A stretch of 64,000 bases of DNA, from assembly GCF_022458985.1 (NCBI RefSeq), contig NC_061789.1, positions 10,608,357 through 10,672,356 of the forward strand, read 5' to 3'. Of the stretch, positions 23,801 through 35,902 are shown one piece after another. The DNA is from Mugil cephalus (Eukaryota; Chordata; Actinopteri; Mugiliformes; Mugilidae). The first letter of the stretch is position 1. Every line of letters starts with the position of its first letter. Below the pieces are notes generated by a model. That model ran no database searches, had not been told where the DNA came from, and worked only from the letters and a program-made list of their open reading frames with translations. The position numbers were made by a program, and so were the translations under genes.

Positions 23801-26143
23801 CGTCATTGTTAGTTTGGATTTACATTTGATTTTTTGATTTTTTTGATTTTTTTGCAGTCGCTGCTAGATGATTACGGCCTGGCGGATGTCAACAAAGCTG
23901 CAGAGGCGGTGAAGCAGGCCGTGGAGCAGCAGCAGTTCAGTAAAGCCACTGAGCTGTGGTCTGTGACCGAGTCGGTGGTGGAGCAGGTCGGTGCAACGGG
24001 ATTCACGATTTCCCAGGAACAACCCTGAGAGAATTTCTCCAAATTTGGTGTAAAAAGTGTTCACGAAACACATGGCCCTTTACTACATACAGTATGTTGT
24101 AAAAGTCTGAACAGACTAGGAAGTAGTCGGCAACCTGACTGGTTAGCAGAGGAATAATGCTAATGCTAGTTAAGCGTTGATGAAAGGCTGCATTTTCCAC
24201 TCTGATTTTTCCACATTAAAAGTTTTCCAATGGTATAATCCACACAAGCATGATATTTACAATGTTATCAGGAAGTGTGGAATTTTATTGGACTTTCTTT
24301 ATGCTGAAGGAATAGTTTGCTGGACAACAGAAGGCTACACCCAACAGTTAGCTTAGCTGAGCATGATATCAGTAAAACAAGTGTATATTCTGTTTTTTTT
24401 TTTCAACAAATGATACATATCCTGATGTTTAGAGGGGTTGGTGGGTGGATTTTGTCGCCTCTGGACTCAGTTAGGCCAGAAGTTTTCCCAGTTTTCAGTA
24501 ATTATGCTAGGCTAAACTGAGTGGCTGCTAACATAATGGGTTTTCCTTGTGTTTATGTTAGGGTGACCAGACGTCCACTTTTTCCTGGACACGTCCTCAT
24601 TTTTAAACACGTTTTCCACAGCCACTGCAGAGCTACTTTCTGCTACAGTCTGTTGGTACAACTTAGTTTATTTTTTAATATTTTTTATTTTTTTTGGTTT
24701 TCCTATTAGAACACCAATGGAGTCAACTTCTACAACATCCTCACCCAGGAGCCAGATGAGGAGCGCCGCTCTTCTGCGAGGAATGACTTCCTCTGTAAGG
24801 CCCCGTGGGGGGAAATGATAACATCCAGTCAAAATTTCACCATCTGAAATTACTTAGTATCTAAATGTAATATTTCAACGCTCTTTTTCCACCAGCGCAG
24901 CTGATGCGTCGCCACATTCATCCACTCCACAGACAGTCGTTGAGTGAGCTGATGAACGGACCAATAAGGAAGAAACTGGGCATCATCCCTGCGAATGTCA
25001 CCTGGGGAGGTACGGTATCTTGAAACCGGACTGTCCCTGGTTCAGTTTGACACACTATACACGTTCAAATTGTAGCCTACTTCCACTTTGTACATAACTT
25101 CTCTTCTGTCTTTGCTTTGTCTTCAGGCCAGGCGGAAGACGTATTCAGCTACATGGCCGGAGACTTTATGAAGCCGGTGGTGGACATAGTTGACCAGTTG
25201 CTGGCTGCTGGAGTCAATGTCACCGTCTACAACGGACAGCTCGATCTCATAGTGGACACCATGGGTAATTTGTTCAACATGCTAGTCTCTGGAACACAGG
25301 TGTCAAACATAAGGCCCGCGGGCCAAAAGCAGCCAGCCAGGGGGTCAAATCTGGCCCACAGTGTGAAAATCACATAGAAGACTGCAAATATTCAATAAAA
25401 GTAGCTTCTGTTCCTAATTTCGTCCACTGTTTTTAAAAAGAAAAGTGGACAGAACACAACACTGAGACCCAGGACTAAACAGCAGACAGCAAAGAGACCA
25501 AATGTCACTTTCTTTCTTAAGAAATTTCATAAACATTCTCCTAATTTACTTGTTCTTCTTTGCACTAAAACAAATGGGAAAATGAGAAGAATTTGGAGTC
25601 GTCGCTACTTATAGGTTATTATGCCATTGTGTTACTGGTCCAGCCCACTTGAGTTCAAATCAGGCGGAATGTGGCCCCCAAAATAAAATGAGTTTGACAC
25701 CCCTGCTCTAGACCAATGATCGACTGATGATGAAACACTAGACCTGTTTAGTCTATCTAATCCTCTCTGGCATTTAATCTGACAGGTCAGGAGCAGTGGG
25801 TGAAGCAGCTGAAATGGGAGGGGCTTCCAAGTTTCAACAACCTGAGGTGGACCCCCCTAGATGACCCTGCCTCTACGGGCGCTACCGGAGCTTTCTACAA
25901 GACTTACAAGAACTTTGCCTTCTATTGGATCCTCAAAGCAGGTCACATGGTAAGACACTAGTTGGAAGAATACGTATTAAAAGTATTAGACAATGAAGCT
26001 AGGAGGTCAAATAATGAGCTACAAAAATAATATATATGATATAATATAGAAATGCAATGAGATTGTTCCTGTCGTCTCAGATTCCCTCAGACCAGGGACC
26101 GATGGCCTTGCAGATGCTCAAGATGATCACGCAGCAGGACTGA
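20879..26143 (+). CDS. scpep1: Retinoid-inducible serine carboxypeptidase (S10 family)
   Basis: A secreted/lysosomal serine carboxypeptidase. Exons: 20879-20939, 21115-21254, 22494-22583, 22690-22845, 22989-23063, 23320-23392, 23729-23766, 23858-23986, 24710-24794, 24896-25009, 25127-25264, 25786-25949, 26081-26143. They total 1326 nt, giving 441 aa; all introns are GT-AG with matching phases. The N-terminus is a hydrophobic signal peptide (about residues 1-20). The oxyanion-region motif GGPGGSGSGFGNFEE is present. The catalytic triad reads as Ser159 in FSESYGGK, Asp360 in YNGQLDLIVDT and His420 in KAGHMIPSDQG, all intact. Other family landmarks are FVDNPVGTGFSY and MNGPIRKKLGIIP. At least one N-glycosylation sequon (NVT) is visible. 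Length is close to the human protein. It is divergent from coil and convergent with engase. hAT-like repeats sit in introns 6 and 11. Confidence 0.96.
23511..23645. mobile_element. Fragment of hAT-like non-autonomous element
   Basis: Begins CACAGGTGTCAAACATATGG and shares 'gggtctaatctggcc', 'catgaatttgcaaagtg' and 'tgtgaccctcgaac' with the fuller copies at 25295 and 29888. The interior is deleted and no right terminal repeat remains. scpep1 intron 6. Confidence 0.7.
24559..24608. repeat. Fragment of the 'tagggtgaccagacgtcc' dispersed repeat
   Basis: Starts TAGGGTGACCAGACGTCC. This resembles the end of a vertebrate-wide hAT-type repeat that I recall with the same opening. A second copy is at 52194. 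scpep1 intron 8. Confidence 0.6.
25295..25705. mobile_element. hAT-like non-autonomous transposon with 14-bp inverted ends
   Basis: Left end CACAGGTGTCAAAC and right end GTTTGACACCCCTG are inverted repeats. The flanks are CTCTGGAA and CTCTAGAC, an 8-bp target duplication with 6 of 8 matches, the size expected for hAT. The interior has 'ggcccgcgggcc' and 'tttgacaccc' words shared with the other copies. No transposase frame. It starts 30 bp after the scpep1 exon 11 donor. Confidence 0.8.
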
Positions 26144-26297
26144 TCCACCGACTCTGACGCCAGCTGGAATGGCTCTGACAATCACAACATGACCCTTTTT
26201 TTCCTTTTTTCTTTATTTCACTCGCTTTTTAACCAAAATTCAGAATCACAGTTCCTTTTGGATCGCAGCACGTTGTGTAAATTCCTGCCATGAAACC

Positions 26298-26303
26298 AAT
26301 AAA
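26298..26303 (+). terminator. scpep1 polyadenylation signal
   Basis: AATAAA 155 nt after the stop codon, in a short 3'UTR. Confidence 0.75.
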
Positions 26304-27766
26304 ACACGTTTCTTTTTTTAATAAATGTTGCGTTGACGTGTTCTCTGGTGCAATATCAAGCCACTGAAAGAAGCCATATGTTTATTCAGCATTATTTGAG
26401 AAATACAGACAACTGCCTTTTAGTATTAAAACAGGAAGCATGTAATTAGTAATCAGTAATTAGTAATATAAGTGAGATGATGTGTTTGGGGGCGTAGAAG
26501 TTAGTATGTTGACCTGACTAGGATATATATTATGGCTTAACACTATATGTGTTACCTTTAGCATATATTTAACAGCCTTGTTTCTACTTGGAACTCTACT
26601 TAAAAATGTTCAATTGCCATCATTTTGTATGTAATTGTAACACTGTATATTTAGTGAGATAGGTCAGATCAGATACAGTCACTGCCAATGAGAACTTGTA
26701 TCTGTAAACTTGCTTTATAACAAATTAGCTGTGCACTTTTTTGGTTTATCAAGGCGCAAACTGACCCATATAATACGGCTCCAAAATCAAAAAGGATCAA
26801 AACTTTGAATAATGGAAAAAATAAAATAATATACGGAACACATGGTGCAAACCCATTCATTTATATAAAGAGCACAATCTTCATTATAAAAAATTTAAAA
26901 ATAAATGATGCGTTTATAAATTGTTTATATATATATATATATACTCAGGAATTACAAGAAAAGAAATTACATGTCATAGTCTCACGTCATAAAGCTGCTG
27001 GGAATTCTTTTTTTACATACATATATATATAGTACAGTACGTGATTTAGATGTGATTACATGATACTTATATGTGCATACATGGTAGAAGGTGAATAAAA
27101 AGTCAGTTATTTGTACTACAGGGTAGTGAATAACTTCAATGCAAATACAAAAAAAAAAACACCTGAAATCGTTCTATTTCTATTTCTTACAAAAGTAAAA
27201 TTTAAATTCAATTTATATTTTGATGAACGAATCATTGCTCATCCTAAATTTGGTACATGAAAAGAACATTCACTGTCCTTTATAAACAATTAAGTGCATC
27301 TTTCATATAAACCGTTGCTCACAATACAACTTTCCCAAAGCTAGGTAATAAAAAAATGGCAATCATCCCAGGCTACGAAGAGATAAAGCATATTTCTGAT
27401 TTAAGATACTAATTCAAGATCATTCATTTAAAGCACCATTATTCCTAGGCGTAACTTCTGCATAACCAAAAATGTTAGCCATATTTTGAAATGGAACAAT
27501 AAAATCTTTGAAAGGCCAGCATTTAATATCAAAGACATTATACAATCCTTCAAATGATTTCTTGGCTCGTTTTCTAGGTTTGAAACCTTGTAAACCAAAA
27601 GTAACATGAATAAGCACAACAGAAAGTAAATGCATAAACTAAATTAATATCAGGTAGTAAATGAGGGTTAACGTGCACCAGCTTGAAAATATTGAGGTCT
27701 ACTTCGGAGTCGTGATTTCAGCAGCAGCATTTGTGGAGAAGCAGTCGGTTTGACGTTTGTGTGAAA
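26304..27766. other. scpep1 / engase convergent intergenic region and engase 3'UTR
   Basis: About 1.4 kb of AT-rich DNA between two stop codons facing each other. It contains (TA)n at about 26926-26943, poly-A stretches and several short open frames. One minus-strand frame (27420-27635, about 71 codons) looks less random but I do not recognise it. Part of this must be the engase 3'UTR. No clear AATAAA was found on the minus strand close to the stop. Confidence 0.55.
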
Positions 27767-30700
27767 TCATTGTGAGGTGTAGCTGAGGCTTCTTCTTCCC
27801 CAGTGACTCTCCGGGATCACGAAGCCCTTCTTGATCACCGGCTCCACCACCAGCTCAAGAAGGCCAGGTGGCTCCGGCACAACCAGCTCCGTCACCCTGA
27901 ACAGATTGGAGTACGCGTGGCCAACAAGCACCAGCTGACCTGGAGGGATCCTGGGATCGGGTCCTCTGAGTCGACGCCAGTGTATCCTGAAGTGGCGTAC
28001 GAGTTCAAGTGGGTAGTCCCAGCGTAGGGTGGCATTGAAGTGCAGGCAGGGAGGCTCTTGCTCAGGACAGGAACTGCGCAGCCAAACCACATCATCAATG
28101 CACAGGCCCTGAACCATCTCGGGAGGCACCTGCAGACTGGCTACATCCATGACCTAGTTAAGGTTAGGGTGAGATCTGGAGTTAATGGTTGGAGAAAAAT
28201 CTTATTCCTTCAAAAAGACACTAAAGTTTATAAAACTTCCATTTACCCACACAAAATAGGTGTAAATACTGAAAGGAGTGTAAGTGTTGGCTGAATTGCA
28301 AATCACACATTTAGGTATAAATCTTATTGTAAATCCTAATATAAATGTGACATTAACTAGGGGTGGAAAAAATATCGATATGCCAATATATTGCGATATT
28401 TTTTTAATCGCTGATATATTGGAAATGGATTACTACCGTTTTTAGACTCAATTTGTCCAATTAAATTTTATTGTCATCTGATGTACATATATACACTGTA
28501 TACGTGTATTTTAAGCTGCATTTAAAATTTCTCAGTGAACTATGTAGAATATTGCAATATATCGCAGTATCATAATATCGCAATAATGTATCGTATTGTG
28601 ACTCAAGTATCGTGATACATATCGTGAAGTCCTTGCCAATACACTACCCTAACATTAACTGAATAAATGTCAGTAGGAAGTGGAAGTCCAAAGTTTGCGT
28701 ACTTGATAAACTGATTTCTCATTTTCATCCAACTGTACAACGCATTAAACACGACCTGCTCCTCCTCACCGTGATTTCTCCCAGTCTGCAGCTGAAAGTT
28801 GTGTCCTGAGACTCTCCGTCCCGCTGGATGTTGACACAAACCTCTTTAAGAACACAACCATGAAGCTCCAGCTGCGCACAACTGCCACCCGGGGACATTA
28901 AGGAGACAAAAAAAGAATTTAGACTCTCTAATGTGATTCAGATCAACTCAGCTCCTGGTGGCTGGTCGGCTCACCTGACAGTCCAGCCATCTGAATCCAA
29001 GTTTCCACACAGCTGAGAGAACTGGCGCACCAGCTCGTGACTGTCATCCAGAACTTCAGGAGACACGCTGGTAACTGCAACAACAAAAAACTGTTGCAGG
29101 AAGACCATCTTTGTCTCAGTTTAATGAGAGTGATCTGCCTTTTAAAATACACAATGAGCACAAACTCATAACAAACTAATTTCCATTAACCGGCATTAAA
29201 CTCACGTGTATCTACGCTGACGTCAGAGTGTGTGCACTGACTGGTGTCTGCTGTTTTTAGCTCCGCTGAGACTGTGACCCCGGCAGACGCCTTGTAGATG
29301 AGGGTCACCAGGGTCCGGGATGCCATGGGTACATGGAGGGAGAAGATCCTGACAGATGCAGAAGAAGACACAAAGAAACTATGGTTAAGAAGCATCTTTT
29401 AGAGCAGGGGTGTCAAACTCTTGTTAGTTCAGGGGCCACGTACAGAACTATATGATCTCAAGGGGCCAGACCTTCAAATAATGACAACTTCAAATGTTTC
29501 CCTTTGTTTTAGCACAAAGAAGTACATTATGAAAGTGTTCACATTTAATGAACTGCACTATTACAAAATCTTTTATGAACAACCAGATGTTTCTTAAGAA
29601 AAAGTAGTGCAATTTCTGTATGTCTCAATATTGTGTTATGTCCACAGCTCTTACTAAAATTGTGTGAAATGTAGGAAAAGTAGTTATGTTTATTGGAAAA
29701 TTTGCAAAATTTGCAGTTAATGTCTTCAATGTAATTTTTGCACTTTGCAAATTCATCCAGCGGGCCAGATCGAACCCTCTGGCGGGCCGCTTTTGGCCTG
29801 CGGGCCACATGTTTGACACCTGTGCTTTAGAGTTTTCTTTCAAATAATAAACTGTGACCCTCATTTTCCAAAATCTGAATGGACACATACAGATGTCAAA
29901 CATAAGGGTCGCAGGCCACAGGGTCTAATCTGGCTGTCAGCATGAATTTGCAAAGTGGGAAAATTATATAAAACACTGCAATTTTTCAATGACAATTTCA
30001 TTCCCAGTTATTTAATTCTTAATTTGTCCACTGTTTCATTAAGAGAAGTGTATAGAACACAACACTGAGACCCAAGGCTAAACAGCAGACAACAATGAGC
30101 CCAAATTGCACTTTATTGTTCTAAATAAATTAAATTTTTTGAAGAATAGTTTATTAATTGTATCATTTGTTCTTCTTTGCACTAAAGAGAGCTGTTGTTT
30201 CTTAGAAGTTATTATGCTATCATCTTACTGGTCCGGTCCACTTGAGATCAAATTGGCTTGAATGTGCCCACCGAACTAAAATGAATTTGACACCCCTGAG
30301 TTCAGCAAAAAAATAGGTTTTGAGATGTCTGAAATATCATTTTACAATTGAATACTGCACATCTTCAGGTTTTAAATAGCGGGGCAATTTTCTGGGAGCT
30401 CTAGTAAAGTCAAACGAAGACTGGACAGAAAGCAAACACACACTTGGCGCAAACCGGAGTCGTGCGAGTTGCAGGGATGAGTCCGTCAAGCAGCAATGAG
30501 CAGCCTCCGGTCCAGGCGTCCTCCGGGCAGCCGGAGCTCCTCAGCCAGCCCTGACCCTCCAGGTCCATGCGGTAGTACAAGGGCTGGATCTCCTGGGCGG
30601 TCAGGTTGTACCAATTCTTTTTTGTCTCAGGCTGTGTAGAGAAAAAAAACAGGTGCGGGTTCAAAGCCGGTATGTAGACCCCTACATGGCCTATGACACT

Positions 30701-33700
30701 GTGATGTCACGGCGTTAGCTGGAGGCAAAACAGAGGGAAGCTTGAGGTGAATACTGTCCCTGTCCAAAAGGCGTTGAATAAAGGCAACTGGACTTACTCA
30801 TACGAGTTTCTTCTTCTTTAACTGGACTGAAGAAGCTACTCGGGTGAGTGGCGAAGCGTTTTCAAGAAATTCTACAAGTCCAGTTGCCCTTATTCAACGC
30901 CTTTTGGATTACCATGACCTGGATAACTGAGAACCTTCACAGACACTGTCAACTGTGAAAATGTCATCTTGCTGTATTTTTGGGAGCCAAAACAGAAAAT
31001 GCAAAAACACTAACTTTAAGTTTTATCACATGCCAGCCACTGACAGTCGTAGACAACTTTAACGCGATTAAAAGAAAGGAGACAATCATCAACAACGCAC
31101 TGTTTGCAGCCACATTTGATATCAGGTAAAATCTAATACATCATAATTTTTAGTCTGGATAACGTCATGGTTTAGACTAAATTGTGACTGAAATAACATC
31201 AAGTTAATCATTATTTGGAGGATTCTTGATGCTTGACGGAAAATGCATTCTAAGTCTAACTGCGAGCTAACTTGCGTTAGCTCACAGTGAGTAAGAGTGT
31301 ACCTAAAATATGTGTTTTCCTCGTCCCTTCTTGCAAAAACAGCCTGTTGAAATATGCTAACTGCGGTTTACTATCTGTAGTTTTTGGGCTCTTTTGCCTC
31401 CAGCTAAGCCCCGCCCCTCAAAAAAACCTGTTTACACACTGTTTACAAATTGTGAAAGGGTCTATTGGTATTTTGACAGAACCTATTTCTGAAAGTAATT
31501 TGTGCTGCATGTAAGCTTTGCACCTTCCCAAAAACATGATTTCTCTGAGAAAGTTGATGAAAACTGGCATCAAAAAGAAATAAAGACAATTTTCCTCTTA
31601 CCTGTCCTCTCCAGTAGACAGTCTTCCCAAAGCCCTGGCAGAAGGAGGATATGAAGGGGAGAGGCGAGGCAGGCCGATGAATGGGCAGATAGTCTGACAG
31701 AAGACCCCAGAACCTGCACACAAGACAGAGTGTCTCAGCCTCTGTGTATTTTTATCCCACTTACTGTTTACAGTGTAAATTTAGCTTTGTCTCACTTGTC
31801 TTGATTGCTGCGGAACTCGCTCTTGTCGTGAACTTCGTATACCCAGCCCGGAGCAAAGATGGCTGTAGAGAAGTTGTGCCTCCGGATTATTTCCAGCGCC
31901 TGCAGATAAACGAAACCAGATCGAGACCAGACTTCAAATCGATATTTAATGTGAGACTAATGGACCAGCCCCATCAGAAGAAATCGGGACTGAAAGGGGT
32001 AATATAAACCTTCAGGAAAAAGCTTAATAGCCACGTAAAAGCCTGTGGGCAGTGGCACTGAAACCTGGGTCTGTCAGTTTCTTCTACTGTATCAATTGAA
32101 GTTTCTTCTTCTGTTACATTTTTGTCGGATTACACAACAGGTAGTATCACTTTGCATGTTACAAAAATATTATATTCCTATGTTTTAGGGCATGTAAACA
32201 ACCATGGAAAAAGTCTGAATGATTTCTGGTGTCAGGTGGAAGAAATATTGCCCATGTAAGGGATCCGTTAGCCACGGTGCATTACCTTGTTTGTTTCGAA
32301 CATCCCTCCCACCACCTTTCCTCTTGCGAACACGTCCACCCCGACGTAGATGTCAGCCTGGCGGCCTTGGGCCCCGCTGTACCCTTTCATCCAGTCCAGG
32401 CTCTCCTCTGTCCAGTTGTAGTTGGTGAAGAAACCGTCGCACGCATCAAAAAACATGCTGTAATGAAGAGATTGACGCGGCTAAAGATCACTGAGTAACA
32501 AACTAATTTCATCGGTCTGTTGCGAACTGTTTTCAAACCATTAATTAAACTCCATGTGAATCCAGACGGTTAGAGCTCGTTTCTGAATGGACTGACTTAA
32601 TTAAAACTCCTTTCTCTACCTGTTCTGCTCGTTGAGTTCGTTCTGCCATTTCAATTGTCCAGTCTCGACCACGCTGTCGTACCAGAGGACGAGGCTGCCG
32701 GGCACTCGCTCGTGCATCTGGTCCGTCAGATAGCGCAGGAACAGAGGTGTGTTCTTCACTGCGCCCTCCTGCAAGCACAAAGCAGCACAGATGATCTACT
32801 GTGGAAATCCCAGGTCGTTGTTGCATCGCACAAAGGTCAGTACAAACTATCCTGTACAAGCACAAGCACTGGCAGGATCCTCTAAATTACTAAGTCATCG
32901 TATGAGTAATTAATGCACAATAACAACCAGCAACTTCCTACATGCATTCTACTATTTTTTAGTTTATAGTATAAAAAGTTGAGATTCTGTATTTTTATTT
33001 TATTTTTTGTTAGGGCACAAAACTCATAAAGGCCGTAGAATATTTGATCACATAGGTGGAATCAGGGGGCTGAATGTTATATCAATATTTAGCATGAAGA
33101 TAAAGTTGGAGTGTTGACGATCTTCATTTGATTCTCTTTGGCGCCCCCTATCGCGATATGTGGCCACTGCAGGTAGTTACTGAATCTCATTCAGAGAGAT
33201 CCAACCAGCAGCTGCATTTAAATGGACGCTAGTATCCCTCTAATAATCCAAATAAAAGCCCAATCAGGGCAGAATGCTCCATGGAGCCATAAGGAGGAGA
33301 AGCAGATTTGGGAGCACCGGTTCATATCCCAGCATTCAATGCCTTGAGCACCCAAATGCACCTACAGAGTGCACATGAGCGTGGACAGTGCGGAAGCTGT
33401 ACTCACGCTGAGGGGGTTCTCTATGTTAATGAGCCATCCATCGAAGCTGTAGCAGTGGCTGATCTGGACCAGCTTGTCAGCCACCCGCCGGTACGACTCC
33501 TCATCCTTCAGAAAGGCCTCACACATCGTGGCTCCGTCAGTCCACTCCGTGATAAAAGTCCCTGGAAAGAAGGCAAAGCAAAACAACGAGGCTCTGTGAT
33601 GCACTTAAGAAGCAATTTGAAGCCTGATTAGTGACTGAATCTGCAGTGCAACCAAACAATACAAATCCAGACGCTACACTGGACTGGATCTGTTACGCTG

Positions 33701-35144
33701 TGGCGTTTTGCTCACCAAGAACGACAACTCCGTGTCGGTGTGCAGCGTTGGTCCACACGGCAGGAGGAATAGTCACCATTTGGTGTGTGAAGTAGTTGAA
33801 AATATCTATGTACTGCCAGTGGTAGAAGGCATATGGGGCATCTGAGTCCGTTCCCTGGATAAACCTTGACAGTAGAAGAGAGCATGCGTTACATTAATGG
33901 ATACGGATATATATACAAACATCCTGAACAACATATGCCACGAAGATTTTAATTCACTCTCAATAAAATCCTTACTTGTCTTCGAGGTAGCCGCCCATCA
34001 TGTCATGAGACACTAAGGTCCGCTGCGCAGAGCTGGCCAGAGGGGGCTCCCGGGGCGCCAGAGGGACCACCGCCGCATTGAAGGGGTTCGCCTCGCTTCG
34101 TTTCCACGACAGCAGCTCCTCCATCGTGCAAAGGCCGCAGCTGATTGGTTCGGTGGTGTCGGCATCGTAGTGTTTGACTGGAAGGCGACAGGAAATTAAG
34201 GTGAAGGCGTCGGCGTCGGCCCGAGCCGGTGGGTTAGGTTTGCAAATGCAGCCACCTGACCTGGGAGGGGTGACGGCGCGAACCTGACGACCTCGTGGAC
34301 GGTTGAATCCATGGGCTCGTCCAAACAAGACTCCGGTCTGGCGAAGGGAAAAGGCGAATTAAACTGTCTTCAGACACAAATCCTGTCACTAACTACTGAC
34401 TAATTTTTCACAATAGGGCCGTTAGTTAACACCTTAACCCGAGACCCATGCACAACTCCACAGACAATAAACTTTTTATTTATTTATCCTCTGCCATGTT
34501 GTTAGAAGTAAAAAAAAAAAGAAAACAAAAACAAAAAAAAAAATGTAAAATATCATTTTAATCCACATCCACTTTAAAAATCATGCACTTAATCACAATT
34601 AAATGCTTAAATCGTTTGACAGTTCTGCTTCATAGATAAGTTATTACCAATTACCAATAGTAATCAATTTGGGAGTACCTAAAAGTCCCATCTGACTCAC
34701 CTTCAAAATGTTTTTTTGTTTGTTTGTTTGTTTGATTGTTTTTCAAGGTAGATATTTTGATCTGTCACATCAGCTGAGAGAGTTTTGAATGAAAAATAAC
34801 ACAGTGTGTACCAGTAAACTAGATGTCTACCCTGGACATAATGATCACCTGAATGAAACACAGCCATAGTAAAAAGTCTGCAATTGTGCTTTTGCAAATG
34901 TGTGAAAATAAATGTACAATAAAGCCTCCTGTTTGATCGTTCATTGTCTAGTGAACGATACGTAAAGCTGTTCATTTGTAGCAGGACTCCTCATGGAGCT
35001 GACGTGTGACAGAGTGAAACTAAAAGATAAGCTGTACCGGTCGGGCTCAATTTTGTCCTTCTTCGCGCTTATCTCGTCATCGCCGCCTGTGTCTTCCCTT
35101 CTCTGCCGTACGCGAGGGTTGTTTTTATTACCAGCAGACGCCAT
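27767..35144 (-). CDS. engase: Cytosolic endo-beta-N-acetylglucosaminidase (GH85)
   Basis: ENGASE cleaves the chitobiose core of free N-glycans in the cytosol. Exons: 35144-35038, 34337-34261, 34177-33976, 33864-33716, 33561-33407, 32768-32620, 32457-32286, 31899-31796, 31713-31602, 30631-30444, 29348-29206, 29074-28975, 28881-28770, 28153-27767. They total 2157 nt, giving 718 aa and a stop; every junction is in phase. The basic N-terminus lacks a signal peptide. Family landmarks: SHDMMGGYLEDKF, PYAFYHWQYIDIF, GTFITEWTDG, then the GH85 active-site motif DGWLINIEN with Asn224 and Glu226 in the expected N-x-E pair. Later come VLWYDSVVETGQLKWQ, CDGFFTNYNW, YVGVDVFARG and APGWVYE. The C-terminal half carries beta-sandwich-like regions ending in EPVIKKGFVIPESHWG. 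Human ENGASE is about 25 residues longer, mostly at the N-terminus. It is divergent from csnk1d. Confidence 0.96.
28359..28653 (+). repeat. Dispersed 'tatcgtgatac' repeat, copy 1
   Basis: Shares 'gactcaatttgtcca', 'gtcatctgatgtacat', 'tcataatatcgcaataatg' and 'cgtgaagtccttgcca' with a longer copy at 44655-45028 in the same orientation. It is dense in short palindromes of the type GTATCGTGATAC. Relative to copy 2 it has a large internal deletion. Intron 13 of engase. Confidence 0.8.
29405..29824. mobile_element. hAT-like non-autonomous transposon with target duplication
   Basis: 420-bp element with inverted ends CAGGGGTGTCAAAC and GTTTGACACCTGTG. It is flanked by TTTTAGAG (29397-29404) and CTTTAGAG (29825-29832), an 8-bp duplication with 7 of 8 matches. 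The interior near the right end has 'gcgggccgcttttggcctg'. No open transposase frame, so it needed another element to move. Intron 10 of engase. Confidence 0.85.
29888..30298. mobile_element. Second hAT-like element, more decayed
   Basis: Left end TACAGATGTCAAAC, right end ATTTGACACCCCTG, with about the same internal words and length as the scpep1 intron copy. The flanking 8-mers do not match, so the insertion is older or the ends are damaged. Lies 63 bp from the 29405 element in the same intron. Confidence 0.75.
30763..30908. repeat. Fold-back (hairpin) repeat with 33-bp arms
   Basis: Arms 30763-30795 and 30876-30908 are reverse complements with a single mismatch. They contain 'aaggcgttgaata' and its complement, joined by an 80-bp spacer with 'tggactgaagaagc' and 'gcgaagcgttttcaagaa'. 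I recognise this as a widespread fish repeat whose spacer ends 'tggattaccatgacctgg'. Intron of engase. Confidence 0.85.
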
Positions 35145-35242
35145 CGTATTGTATTTCCCGGAGAAAGGAAAGAATTAAGAAACGACGCGGAGAAAGAAGA
35201 AGTAGAAATGCGCCTTCCACCCTTCGCTAGTAATGACACGCT

Positions 35243-35250
35243 ACTTCCGG
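35243..35250 (-). promoter_or_regulatory. ETS-type site at the engase promoter
   Basis: ACTTCCGG on the plus strand is CCGGAAGT on the engase strand, an ETS/GABP core about 100 bp upstream of the start codon. This is typical of TATA-less housekeeping promoters. Confidence 0.45.
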
Positions 35251-35870
35251 GTTTAGTTCTTCAGAGTAAAATCATTACATTTACATAAATTGAGAACGTA
35301 AAATTAGATGAACTACAAAGCTTTAAAAAAAATGTTTTACGTAATTAACGTTACGGTCAATTATTTATCCCGTCAATATTATATTTTTTTTACCAAACGT
35401 GTTAATATACACTTCTGTTTTTAGTGTAAGAAACGTTTACTCTCCGCATAAAGAGGAAAATCATTACTTTATATAAAATACATAACCTTCTATTATTGCA
35501 TTATACATATTGATTCTACATTGACTCGTGTTCCTTTGAAAATAAGTTTCCAACGGATCAAGTAAATTGTCACGCTTCATTTAACTCGATTTATTTATTT
35601 ATTTTTGTTGTTTTCTTGGGAGGTATTCGTGGAGTTTGCTGCCCATAGGAAAATGGATAGAGGCCAACTGGACAAAGAAACCAACCTTTTGTTATCGTGC
35701 ATGACCAGACCCTTTTGCCCAGAAAAGATTAGTCTCTGGCAGGAAACCACTAGAGCAACAACACAGGGCACTGAGGGAGGATGCTGCATTCAAATGTATC
35801 GTATAAGCGGGAAATCAGAAAATTAAAAGGTTAGAAACGTAATTGCCTTAAGGTTTGCTTTGTCTCTTGC

Positions 35871-35902
35871 TTTGAGGAAGACCGCGAACGGTCTTCCTCA
35901 AA
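35871..35902. other. Perfect 14-bp inverted repeat with CGAA loop
   Basis: TTTGAGGAAGACCG (35871-35884), loop CGAA, then the exact reverse complement (35889-35902). It is not followed by a T-run or AATAAA and lies between two promoters. Its role is unknown. Confidence 0.85.

Noticed and set aside
30963-31120. Cys/Phe-containing stretch in an engase intron resembling a THAP-like start ('ccttcttgcaaaaac', 'ttttatcacatgcca')
   Set aside because: Translation is short and interrupted, and I could not trace a complete zinc-binding pattern. Not strong enough to call a transposase relic.
33141-33150. CTCF-like core in an engase intron ('gcgcccccta')
   Set aside because: Only the central core fits; the flanking positions disagree with the consensus.
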